Shown piece by piece: positions 8,172 to 16,700 of a stretch of 55,636 bases of DNA. The position numbers and the translations under genes are program-made. The notes beneath the pieces are model-generated. The model was not told the DNA's origin. It did not search any database and saw only the letters and a program-made list of their open reading frames with translations. Every line of letters starts with the position of its first letter. The stretch's first letter is position 1. Source of the DNA: Pseudomonadota bacterium (GTDB taxonomy: Bacteria > Pseudomonadota > Alphaproteobacteria > Rhizobiales > Rhizobiaceae); NCBI GenBank assembly GCA_023444445.1, contig JAEXMK010000248.1, forward strand, positions 1-55,636, read 5' to 3'.

Positions 8172-9290
8172 TCAGTTGCCTCCCTGCTGTGCTGCGCCCG
8201 GATTGTTGCGCATGATCTCGTTCAGAGGCAGATAGGGCACGACGCCCTGTTTCTCGTCGATGATGATCTTGTTGGAACCCTTCAGAACCTGCTCCATCGT
8301 TTCCAGGAACATGCGCTGACGGGTTACGTCGGGCGCCGTGCGATACTGGTCATAGATGGAAATGAAGCGCTGCGCCTCACCCTGTGCCTCGTTGACGACG
8401 CGCGATTTGTAGGCGTTCGCTTCTTCGAGGATCTGCGCGGCCTGACCGCGGGCGGCACCGAGCTTCTGGTTGGCGTACTGGTTGGCTTCCTGAACGAAGC
8501 GATCCTCGTCCTGTTCTGCACGCTGCACTTCGTCGAACGCATCAGCCACTTCGCGCGGCGGAGCCGCATCTTCGATGGCCACGGCATTGATGGAGATGCC
8601 GGCGCCATAACCGTCCATGGTGGACTGGATGATGCTGCGTACATCAGCCGCAATCGCCTGACGGTTATCGCGGAAGATATCCTGTGCCGGACGACGGCCG
8701 ACGACTTCGCGCATGGCGCTTTCGGAAACCTGCTGCAGCGTTTCCGCCGGTGTGTCGACGTTGAAGAGATAGGACTTCGGATCGGAGACCGTATAGAGCA
8801 CCGAGAACTGGACATTGACGATGTTCTGGTCGCCCGTCAGCATCACGCCGCTCGATGAAGAGGACGAGGCGCGCGAACCGATATTCTGCTGCTGCTCGGT
8901 AACCTTGACGATTTCCACCGTCTCGATCGGCCAGAGATGGAAATGCAGGCCCGGCATCGAGATTTCATCCTTCGGACGGCCAAAACGCAGCTCCACGCCG
9001 CGCTCATCCGGCTGAACGGTGTAGATGGACTGGATGCCGAGGAAAACCAGAAGGATGAGAACCACGATGGCGACCACGCCGCCATTAAAGCCGCCGGGTA
9101 GCACATTCTTGAAACGGTCCTGGCTGCGCCTGATGATCTCTTCCAGATCAGGCGGGCCGCCATTGCCGCCGCCACCGCCGCGAGGCCGGTTAGGCCCCTG
9201 CCCCCATGGGCCGCCACCGCCGCCCTGGTTGTTTCCTCCACCGCCGCCGCCCCAAGGGCCGCCGCCGCCATTCTGATTGCTCCAGGGCAT
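8172..9290 (-). CDS. hflK: HflK, membrane protease regulator subunit
   Basis: Partner of HflC in the FtsH-regulating complex. The 372-residue product starts with a glycine- and asparagine-rich cytoplasmic tail (residues 2-50), typical of HflK. One membrane helix follows (about 72-92, GVVAIVVLILLVFLGIQSIYTV) and then a SPFH domain facing the periplasm. I take ATG 9290, which has GAGG five bases upstream; the TTG at 9293 is too close to that site. A good promoter lies at 9365-9393. Neighbours are hflC downstream and the DHFR gene upstream on the same strand. Confidence 0.95.
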   Translation of the reverse strand: MPWSNQNGGGGPWGGGGGGNNQGGGGGPWGQGPNRPRGGGGGNGGPPDLEEIIRRSQDRFKNVLPGGFNGGVVAIVVLILLVFLGIQSIYTVQPDERGVELRFGRPKDEISMPGLHFHLWPIETVEIVKVTEQQQNIGSRASSSSSSGVMLTGDQNIVNVQFSVLYTVSDPKSYLFNVDTPAETLQQVSESAMREVVGRRPAQDIFRDNRQAIAADVRSIIQSTMDGYGAGISINAVAIEDAAPPREVADAFDEVQRAEQDEDRFVQEANQYANQKLGAARGQAAQILEEANAYKSRVVNEAQGEAQRFISIYDQYRTAPDVTRQRMFLETMEQVLKGSNKIIIDEKQGVVPYLPLNEIMRNNPGAAQQGGN

Positions 9291-9364
9291 CAATACCTCT
9301 TTATAAAAGCCTCTCCCGGTTCCGTTCGTAAGCGATTGCTCGCGTGCGGCGGGAATATCGACCC

Positions 9365-9393
9365 GTTATAGGAAGGAGAAGCGTTCGTTTCAA
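9365..9393 (-). promoter_or_regulatory. hflK-hflC promoter
   Basis: On the minus strand TTGAAA (9388-9393) is separated by 17 bases from TATAAC (9365-9370), a good sigma-70 match. It lies about 75 bases upstream of the hflK ATG and makes the operon independent of the DHFR gene behind it. Confidence 0.65.
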
Positions 9394-9480
9394 CGCAGAG
9401 GTGGTAACTAAATACCCAATCAGGGTAAATAGTTCACTTTGCCGCAGATAGAGCTATGACAAGGATGTGATCGGCCATCA

Positions 9481-10188
9481 TCAAGACTCAAAAAAATCCA
9501 GCTGATTAGCTTCGGCGTCCTCTAGGGCTCTGACTTTAATTTCATATTGCGCCCAAAATTTTTCGATATCCGGCTTCCGCCCCATAAGCTCTTCTTTCAC
9601 CCTATACCGATGCTCAGGCTTTCTTCGGCGATATTCGGTCACCCTAAAAGGAAAATCATCAAAGTCTGTCTGTGGGTACTCGTCTTCACCTTTGATGATC
9701 CACTCAGAGCGCTTGTCACCGCGCGCCGCATTAAAATTTACTTCGAATTTGGCGTCACCGTTAATATTGCCACAGAATACGTCGGTGACAAAAATCCGAT
9801 TTAAGTATTTATGAAAAGTGCGGTAAATTTGCTCCCCGCCGATCACAAAGAATTCCATTTTCCCGGAAATGATTGAGTCCATATCCGCGATCAGGAACGC
9901 TGTCTCCGGATCAGGAGCCCACTTAAGTGACTTGAAGTCGCTCAGGTAAGCCGGCTCGTTTCTTGATAAAATTATATTTGTTCTGTTCGGCAACGGGCGA
10001 CCGATGGACTCAAATGTCTTACGCCCCATGATAACGACGTGCCCTTGCGTCCTCTTTTTAAAAAGTTGCAAGTCGGTCCGAAGGTGCCACGGCAAGGTGT
10101 TATCTATTCCGATAATCTGATCAGGATAACTTCTTGCCACAATGGACGCCACAGATGGCATCCGTACTCTCGGAGGATTTTTCTTCAT
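9481..10188 (-). CDS. folA: Dihydrofolate reductase with C-terminal extension
   Basis: DHFR reduces dihydrofolate to tetrahydrofolate with NADPH and supports ThyA, encoded just upstream. The 235-residue protein has the standard blocks: IDNTLPWHLRTDL (substrate-binding Asp and Met20-loop region), GRKTFESIGRPLPNRTNI (NADPH site), and FVIGGEQIYR (cofactor site). The DHFR fold ends near residue 175; about 55 further residues are unusual and end in NQLDFFES. The gene and its flanks (about 9,400-10,260) are clearly more AT-rich than the neighbours, with AAA, TTT and ATT codons common, which suggests acquisition from elsewhere. The start may be ATG 10188 or ATG 10161 (MPSVASIV); neither has a strong ribosome site. 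Confidence 0.9.
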   Translation of the reverse strand: MKKNPPRVRMPSVASIVARSYPDQIIGIDNTLPWHLRTDLQLFKKRTQGHVVIMGRKTFESIGRPLPNRTNIILSRNEPAYLSDFKSLKWAPDPETAFLIADMDSIISGKMEFFVIGGEQIYRTFHKYLNRIFVTDVFCGNINGDAKFEVNFNAARGDKRSEWIIKGEDEYPQTDFDDFPFRVTEYRRRKPEHRYRVKEELMGRKPDIEKFWAQYEIKVRALEDAEANQLDFFES

Positions 10189-10269
10189 AAGGCGCTACAC
10201 CGGGAACTCATCTTTACGAAGGTTCACTGCATATTATCCCAACGCGTCACCGGCAAGGCGTATTTCCAG

Positions 10270-11064
10270 TTATACCGCGATCGGCGCCTTGATGCTTGAA
10301 TCAGCTTCGTAGTTCTCAAGCGTAAAGTCCTCGAACTTAAAGCCAAAAAGGTCCTTCACATCAGGGTTGAGGCGCATCGTCGGCAAGGCCTTCGGCGTAC
10401 GCGTCATTTGCAGCCGTGCCTGTTCGAAATGATTGGCATAGATATGCGCATCACCCAGCGTGTGAACGAAATCACCCGGCTTCAGACCCACCACCTGCGC
10501 CACCATCAGCGTCAAAAGCGCATAGGAGGCGATGTTGAAGGGTACGCCGAGGAAAATATCCGCCGAACGCTGGTAAAGCTGGCAGGAGAGCTTTCCATCT
10601 GAAACATAGAACTGGAACAGGCAATGGCAGGGCGGCAGCGCCATCTCGTCAACCAGCGCCGGGTTCCAGGCCGAAACGATGTGGCGGCGGGAATTGGGAT
10701 TGGTTTTCAGAGCCTCGATCAGAAGCGCGATCTGATCGATATGGCGACCGTCAGGCGCCGGCCAGGAGCGCCACTGCGCGCCATAGACCGGACCGAGATC
10801 ACCATTCTCGTCTGCCCATTCATCCCAGATTGAAACACCGTTTTCCTTGAGATAGGCGATATTGGTATCGCCCTTCAGGAACCACAGCAGCTCATGGATG
10901 ATGGAGCGCAGATGCAGTTTCTTGGTGGTGAGAACCGGAAACCCTTCGGAAAGGTCAAAACGCATCTGGTAACCGAACACCGAGCGCGTGCCGGTGCCGG
11001 TGCGGTCCCCACGGTCGGAGCCGGTTTCCATCACATGCCGAAGAAGATCGAGATATTGTTTCAT
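10270..11064 (-). CDS. thyA: Thymidylate synthase ThyA
   Basis: ThyA methylates dUMP to dTMP using methylenetetrahydrofolate, producing dihydrofolate for DHFR. The 264-residue length equals that of the E. coli enzyme, and the catalytic Cys falls at the same number, Cys146 (in LPPCHC). Other markers are [11 protein letters not shown] near the N-terminus, [16 protein letters not shown] and [10 protein letters not shown] chose ATG 11064 (MKQYLDLL), since the frame upstream to 11154 does not belong to the family. It precedes the DHFR gene on the same strand by about 80 bases, the usual functional pairing. Confidence 0.96.
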   Translation of the reverse strand: MKQYLDLLRHVMETGSDRGDRTGTGTRSVFGYQMRFDLSEGFPVLTTKKLHLRSIIHELLWFLKGDTNIAYLKENGVSIWDEWADENGDLGPVYGAQWRSWPAPDGRHIDQIALLIEALKTNPNSRRHIVSAWNPALVDEMALPPCHCLFQFYVSDGKLSCQLYQRSADIFLGVPFNIASYALLTLMVAQVVGLKPGDFVHTLGDAHIYANHFEQARLQMTRTPKALPTMRLNPDVKDLFGFKFEDFTLENYEADSSIKAPIAV

Positions 11065-11155
11065 GCGTTCTGCCGCCGATTCCCTGATATCAGGGGAATA
11101 TAATAGCACAGGGCGGCAGAACCAATCACCGAATGCGGGTTTATCCCCGCTCAAA

Positions 11156-11464
11156 TCAAAGCGACTGAAGCTTGCCCAGTTCCTTGGCCACCAGATAATA
11201 GAAGGTCACACGCGACTTGGAGCGATCCGCAGCCATGATTTTTGCCACGGCAGCCACTGCCTTGTCGGCGCTGTCGTCGGTGACGCCGAGCTTCTTGCCG
11301 CACCAGCTCGTCTTCACGCGCGCGAGCTCTTCCGGGTCGGAAGCGGACACCAGCGAGGAATCCCGGTTGCGCAGGGCGATGCCGAGATGCTTGACGATCT
11401 TGCCGACAACGGCTTCGTCGGCCGCTGCGTCGTATTTCTTCACATCTGCGAGATAGTCGGTCAT
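11156..11464 (-). CDS. DUF2853 family protein
   Basis: A 102-residue soluble protein starting [13 protein letters not shown], matching the DUF2853 family, which is common in alphaproteobacteria and has no established function. It is mainly helical, without signal peptide or membrane segment. The ATG at 11464 has AGGAG five to six bases upstream. The gene lies 91 bases upstream of thyA on the same strand and diverges from the tmRNA gene. The family assignment rests on remembered sequence similarity. Confidence 0.75.
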   Translation of the reverse strand: MTDYLADVKKYDAAADEAVVGKIVKHLGIALRNRDSSLVSASDPEELARVKTSWCGKKLGVTDDSADKAVAAVAKIMAADRSKSRVTFYYLVAKELGKLQSL

Positions 11465-11606
11465 ATCAGCTCCTTCGTGTGTCCCCGGCCCGGTTGCTTC
11501 AAGTGACCGGTTGTATGAAGAATGAGACAGCAATCCCTCGTCGTCAAGAATTGTCTAAATTGTGCGCGGCAAATGCGAAATCTTTTCATGGATTTGTCAT
11601 CGGCCT

Positions 11607-11635
11607 CTTTTCTCGGCCAGGGGAAACGCCTATAT
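11607..11635 (+). promoter_or_regulatory. Possible ssrA promoter
   Basis: A CTATAT box at 11630-11635 is preceded 17 bases earlier by CTTTTC (11607-11612). The -10 is good and the -35 weak. Transcription would start near 11642, just before the acceptor part of the tmRNA. Confidence 0.35.
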
Positions 11636-11639
11636 GGAG

Positions 11640-11985
11640 CTTGCCGGGGCAACCCGGCTATGGCGATAAACGGTCGGTGTAATAAACCTATTGGACCCGG
11701 GGGCGGTACCCGGCGCCTCCACCAAAAACCGGCGGGCTCTAAAGACGAGGCCGGCTTTTGATGGGGGCGAAATAGGATCGACAAGGGCGTAAAGATCGAA
11801 CTTTTGCTCGGCATGATACCGCCGTTATCGGGTCACAAGTGTAGTTGCAAATGACAACAACGCTAAGGAATATGCTCTCGCTGCCTAATGGCGGTGCGGG
11901 AATTCCGCTCTAAAGCCCTTACGGTTAGCCCCGTAAGGCGGGGTTCGGAGGTACCTGGCAACAGAAACCTCCACTTTCTCCATTT
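11640..11985 (+). ncRNA. ssrA: Permuted two-piece tmRNA
   Basis: The tmRNA rescues ribosomes stalled on broken messages and adds a degradation tag. The tag frame at 11847-11888 reads ANDNNAKEYALAA then TAA, the alphaproteobacterial type. The parts are in permuted order. The 3' acceptor strand CGCCTCC-ACCA (11714-11724) comes first, preceded by a T-arm-like stem-loop (about 11695-11713). The 5' strand GGGGGCG (11763-11769) follows after a 38-base spacer. These two strands form a seven-base-pair acceptor stem with one G-U pair. The spacer holds a hairpin and is expected to be cut out. After the tag, structured sequence continues through a ggaggt/acctcc pair (11947-11972). Outer ends are estimates; the core 11695-11890 is firm. 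Confidence 0.93.
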
Positions 11986-12204
11986 TGCCTGAATTGAATA
12001 TATGGTAGCTGACATGCAAACGGTGTCGGCTTTTCCGTTGCTGCCGTTCGGGACATTGCGTATACTTGGGCAACGCGTGAGCGCCAGGATCGGAAATGAT
12101 CCCGGCGCAAGGATTGCGCGAAGATTCAAAGTGTTAAAGCGTCCTTGGCGCGCAGGCCGCGCCGCATATGAAAAGACGTTCGAATAAGGGAAAGACAGGA
12201 CCGC

Positions 12205-12711
12205 ATGGGGCAGGATCATATCCGTTACGACATTCTCGCACAGGATGCCCTTCGCGGCGTTATTCGCAAGGTTTTGGGTGAAGTGGCCGCAACCGGCCGC
12301 CTGCCCGGCGACCACCATTTCTTCATCACCTTCCTGACCGGCGCGCCGGGCGTGCGGATTTCCCAGCACCTGAAATCCAAATATGCCGAGCAGATGACCA
12401 TTGTCATTCAGCATCAGTTCTGGGATCTGAAGGTTACGGAAACCGGTTTCGAAATCGGCCTCTCCTTCTCCGATACGCCGGAAAAGCTTGTTATTCCCTA
12501 CAATGCCATCAGAGGTTTCTACGACCCCTCGGTCAATTTCGAACTCGAATTCGATGTGCCTCTGGCGGAAGAGGAAGAAATGGAAGACGCGGAAATCACC
12601 GCTTACCCCGTTTCCCACGAGGCCAAGCCCGCCTCCGAGACGCCCAAATCCGGCGAGGAAAAGAAGGAAGGTTCCGTCGTTTCGCTGGATGCTTTCCGCA
12701 AGAAGCAATAA
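12205..12711 (+). CDS. sspB: ClpXP adaptor SspB-alpha
   Basis: SspB-alpha tethers ssrA-tagged proteins to the ClpXP protease. The 168-residue protein has a globular tag-binding domain (about 1-120) with HHFFITFLTGAPGV and YAEQMTIVIQHQFWDL, the conserved core of the alphaproteobacterial family (former DUF1321). A flexible acidic linker (about 122-155) follows. The last residues, SVVSLDAFRKKQ, are the conserved ClpX-docking tail. The gene begins about 220 bases downstream of the tmRNA on the same strand, so tag and adaptor are neighbours. A DUF4169 gene follows after 59 bases and appears to be in the same operon. Confidence 0.88.
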   Translation: MGQDHIRYDILAQDALRGVIRKVLGEVAATGRLPGDHHFFITFLTGAPGVRISQHLKSKYAEQMTIVIQHQFWDLKVTETGFEIGLSFSDTPEKLVIPYNAIRGFYDPSVNFELEFDVPLAEEEEMEDAEITAYPVSHEAKPASETPKSGEEKKEGSVVSLDAFRKKQ

Positions 12712-12770
12712 CGGCTTTTGCCTCGATCCCTGTGAACTCAGCCTCGTGAAACTCAAGGAGACATATCCCC

Positions 12771-12974
12771 ATGGCGGCCGATATCGTCAATCTGCGTCAG
12801 TTTCGCAAGCAGAAGGCCCGTAGCGAGAAAGAAAAGCAGGCGGAGCAGAACCGCCTGTCTTATGGCCGCACCAAGACGGAAAAGAACCTTACCTCGGCCC
12901 TGAACGAAAAAGCCGAAAAAGCGCTCGATCAGGGGCGGCTCGAAAAAGGCGATGATGGCGCCGGGAAAGACTGA
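12771..12974 (+). CDS. DUF4169 family small basic protein
   Basis: A 67-residue, highly charged protein (MAADIVNLRQFRKQK...) of the DUF4169 family, found in alphaproteobacteria and uncharacterised. It is rich in Lys, Glu, Gln and Arg and probably helical or disordered, with no membrane segment. Its N-terminal IVNLRQFRKQ (residues 5-14) resembles the C-terminal VVSLDAFRKK of the SspB-alpha protein encoded just upstream. An AAGGAG lies about ten bases before the ATG. It lies between sspB and a ribbon-helix-helix gene on one strand. A role in ClpX-linked proteolysis is my inference only. Confidence 0.75.
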   Translation: MAADIVNLRQFRKQKARSEKEKQAEQNRLSYGRTKTEKNLTSALNEKAEKALDQGRLEKGDDGAGKD

Positions 12975-13073
12975 CCGCAACGGATGCGGGATTCGAAAAA
13001 AGAATCGCAAAACAGGGACTTGCCGAGGAGACATGATCGAGATTTCCAACCGGACCCGCCGGAGATCGATCTG

Positions 13074-13283
13074 ATGATCCGCAAACACTCCGCAACCTTG
13101 CACGGCCACCGCACCAGCATCTCGCTTGAGGATGCTTTCTGGGACGAACTGAAAATCATCGCCGAAAGACGCAAGATCAGTTTCGCCGCCCTGCTTGCCG
13201 AAATAGACGACAACCGCCCGGCCGACAGCAATCTGTCCTCGTCGCTGCGGGTTTACGTGCTGAACTGGCTGAAGACCCGCTGA
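13074..13283 (+). CDS. Ribbon-helix-helix domain protein
   Basis: A 69-residue protein starting MIRKHSATLHGHRTSISLEDAFWDELKIIAE. The TSISLEDAFWDELKIIA segment followed by a second helix fits a ribbon-helix-helix fold of the type found in short alphaproteobacterial DNA-binding or adaptor proteins. The longer frame from 12984 is possible but its extra 30 residues look non-coding. A 13-codon frame with a good GAGGAG site (13033-13074) ends in TGATG over the start. The gene is the last of the sspB-DUF4169 group. Target and function are unknown. Confidence 0.7.
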   Translation: MIRKHSATLHGHRTSISLEDAFWDELKIIAERRKISFAALLAEIDDNRPADSNLSSSLRVYVLNWLKTR

Positions 13284-13743
13284 TCCAGACCAGCACGACG
13301 GGCCATCCGCCGTCGAACGTAGATTGCAATGCCGCCCACCGGAAGCCGACTACGAAAATTCCCGCCGAAAACTCATAACGCCGCGAAAGCATTCATTAAA
13401 CATTGGCGGCCTAGTCTGCGTTGCAAGGCATTTCCGTATTGCGTAGCCTTGCCTCCAAATATTTGCTTCCGACTGTCCGCTCCGCGCCTCTACCACAAGG
13501 CGCAGATGGCTTCAGCCGTCTCCGGAAACGAGGATTGCAATCAATCCCTAAGCAGAGCCACTGCTATCAGGTTTAAATTTTGATTGAAGCCGAAGCCGGC
13601 TGAGAAGGGTAAATATCCCCTCTGCGTCCTCGGCCCTGTGCCGAGTATCCAATCACGCCGGATAGTCACGCGATTGCATATAACGGGGACAACCCCGAGG
13701 ATGAGGTTGCAGAGTTTGGTGCGACGGCTTCCCTGCCCTGGGC
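13284..13743. other. 460-bp intergenic region with no recognised gene
   Basis: The stretch separates the convergent ribbon-helix-helix gene and the AsmA gene. It is less GC-rich than the neighbours. It contains small hairpins (ctcgg/ccgag at about 13630-13650; gggg-acaa-cccc at about 13685-13697) but no tRNA, known riboswitch or convincing reading frame. It could hold a small RNA gene; I cannot identify one. Confidence 0.5.
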
Positions 13744-16700
13744 TTACGGGTTGGCGGGCGCAATTTCCGGCGCCAGCTGCCGGATGACGTTTTCCGTGGG
13801 CGGCACCACCAGAGCCGGCGCGGACTGCCTCTCGGGTGCCGGCTGCTGTTGCTGCTGTTGCTGCAACCGCTCCTGCTGCTCCTTTTCCTGACGCAGACGT
13901 TCTTCGGCCGCGGCCTTCAACCGCGCCTCTTCTTCTGCCTTGGCCTTGGCTTCCGCCTCGGCCCGTTCCTTCTCGGCCTGTCGCTCTGCCGCCTGGGAGC
14001 GGTAAAGCGCCACCTCGCGGCGCAGGCGCTGCTTTTCAAGAACGCTGGCCTGCATGGCTTCCACCCGGCGCCGTTCCTTTTCGAAAGCTCGCAGGGACAG
14101 GTAATTGCTGAGCGCCGAGACATCGGTCGTCAAAGCCGGCGCGGCAAGCGGGCCGTTATAGTTGAGACGCACGGATGGTTCCGCCCCGGCAACCGTTTCG
14201 GTGCCGGGATTGAACGAAAGATCGAGGTCGCCATTCACGGTCGAGGCAGCGATATCGACGGTCGCATCGGCGGTCAGCGTCACCGGATCGACCCCGGCAC
14301 GCAGATTCTTGAAATGAAGCGCGCCGCCATTCAGCGAAAATGGCAGGGCCACATCACCGAGTGCTATTTCACCCTGCCAAAGGCTTTGATCCACCAGCGG
14401 CCGCACCTTCGGCGCATCGATCGGCTGCTGCAAACCATCGGCCGCCTGCAGCATCGGCGGCAGGGCTCCGGGATTAAGTCCCTTTAGCACCAGCCCGCCG
14501 GCCCGAATTTCACCCGAACCGCCCGCCGATTTCAGCATTTCACCGACACTCTTACCGGTCGATTCGGCCGTGAGATCAATGGCGACCCGGCCTGCCGCAA
14601 CAGGACCTTTGGCATTGGCCCACAGGATCGGCTCCGGATTGGCGTCGGTCACCGCGATCTTGGTGCGGAAAATGCCCGCGCCCTCGCCCGTGGACATGGC
14701 AAGCCGACCGGTCAGCTTGCCGCCCATGAAGGTACCGGCAACATCATCAAGGGAAAGGCTGCCTGCATCATGCGTAACCTTGGCCGAAACACCCGTGACT
14801 GTGCCGAAGGGCCCGGCTTCGAAGCTTTCCGCCTTCAAGGCAAGCGACGCCTTGAGCTGCGGGAATGCAGGCATGGCGAGAGGCTTGGCATTCAGCGCGC
14901 CGGTTTCCGGGTCGATCACCGGCCCGTACATTACATCACCCAGCCAGGCGAGATCGGCCGTTCTGACCGACAGATCGCCCGTGACGGGATGAGGCGCGGC
15001 GCGCTCTACCGTGACATTGCCCGAGAAAGGATTGCCACCCACCTGCCCACCGATCGAGGAAAAGGCGATCTTCTGCCCATCCACCGCCACCTTGGCATTG
15101 GCCTTCAGCGCCATGCCGCCACCGAGCTGCGGCAGGCCGACGGCATTCATGATCAGATAGGGTTCAATGTCAGCACTTTCGAGCGCCACATCCGCGCTGC
15201 CTTCACCGAAATTGCCGGCCGCAACGTTAAAGGAGCCGTTCATCGAAAAATGCGTGCGCTCCGTCGAAAAGCGCACGTCGGTCTGAGCAGGTGAACCGAG
15301 CGTGCCGTTGAGCTTGACGGAAAGCAGCCCCTCGCCATCCGCGTCAAAGGGCAGCGGGTCCAGCCCCGCCTGTCCGAAGAGGATAGCCGTCGACTGGTTC
15401 TTCAGCACCGCCTCCAGCGACATGGCCGTATCATCCGTGATCGACAGGAAATCCGGCATCTTGGCGACAGCCGACAGGCGGCTGCCATTGACGGTGCCGG
15501 AAACGGCGACATTGGCGCCGCCGTTTTCACTGTTGACGGAAACATCCATCGCAAGATCGGAATTGGCATACCACGGGGCACTCGCCGCCAGGCGGGTGAG
15601 GAAGGGGTGGTTGGGCAGTTTCTGGCGAAGCATGGTCAGGAACGGCTGCATATCGGCAGCATGCAGGTTCACCGTGCCCTTGCCCGCATATTTCAGCAAC
15701 GAACCCTGCAACTGGCCTTTGGCCTTCACTTCCGCGCCCGCAATATCGCCGGCGGTCATGTTCTCAAGCGAGAGAACCCCGCCCGCCATGGTGAAGGCGG
15801 TCTCGACATGATTGGCGGTCACGCCGGCCATGTTGAACCGATCGGCCTTGAATTTCGCGGTGATGCGATGGTCGAGAACCGAGCTTCCGACCTGATCGCC
15901 GAGCGCCAGGCTGCCAAGCGCCCGCAGAGCATCGAGATCGATTTCATTGCCGGCCAGATCGATGGAAAGATTGGAGGTCTTGCCATCGGAGCGCCGCTCC
16001 AGCTCGCCTTTCAAAGAAGCATCGCCGATCGCCAGTTCCAGATTGTCGAAACGCTGGTTCAGCGTCGTCAGCGAGACATCGGCGGAAAAACCGGCGGCAT
16101 TGAGCTGCCGGATCGCGGGGTCGACCGAGCCGGAAAGCCAGTTTGCCAGCCCCGAAGGCTGGTTGGAGGCGAGCAGCAGATTGCCGTTGAAGGCGGGGCC
16201 GCCAAGCAGCGTCAGCGATCCCTTGGCTTCGAGTTGCGTCCTGCCGGGCAGCGTCGCAACCGCATTCACCACCTGCCAGCCGCTGCCGTCCGGGCGCACA
16301 TCCAGCCTGATGTCGCGGATCGTCGTATCGTCGGAAACGAGCGCCGGAAGGCTGATGCTCGCCTTACCCGGCACCGGCGGCACCGGAATACGGGCCACCA
16401 TGGCGGCGAAGGCTTCAATGCGCTGGCGCACCGAGACGGTGGGCTGGCGCGAGGTCTTGCCCGTCTGCACCACGGGCGGCGCAAAACGGGCGACATCGAT
16501 CTGCTGGCCATCCGCAGTCAGCAGGAATTCGGGCTTGGCGCCGGTATCCAGCGTCGCTTCACCGGTCACGATATAGGGATTTTCGTTGCCACCGAGCTCC
16601 ATGCGGTAGCTCGGGACGCGTACGCTCTCATTCGTAAGTTCGAAACTACCCCGTGTGCGCGGCGAGGAGAAAATGGATTGCCCCGCCTGCTGCTTCTGCT

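Noticed and set aside
9180..9290. CCG/GGC-rich run looking like a tandem repeat
   Set aside because: It encodes the normal glycine-rich N-terminus of HflK, not an independent repeat.
13584..13787. 67-residue frame in the 460-bp gap
   Set aside because: It runs into the end of the AsmA gene on the other strand and has neither a ribosome site nor a familiar sequence.
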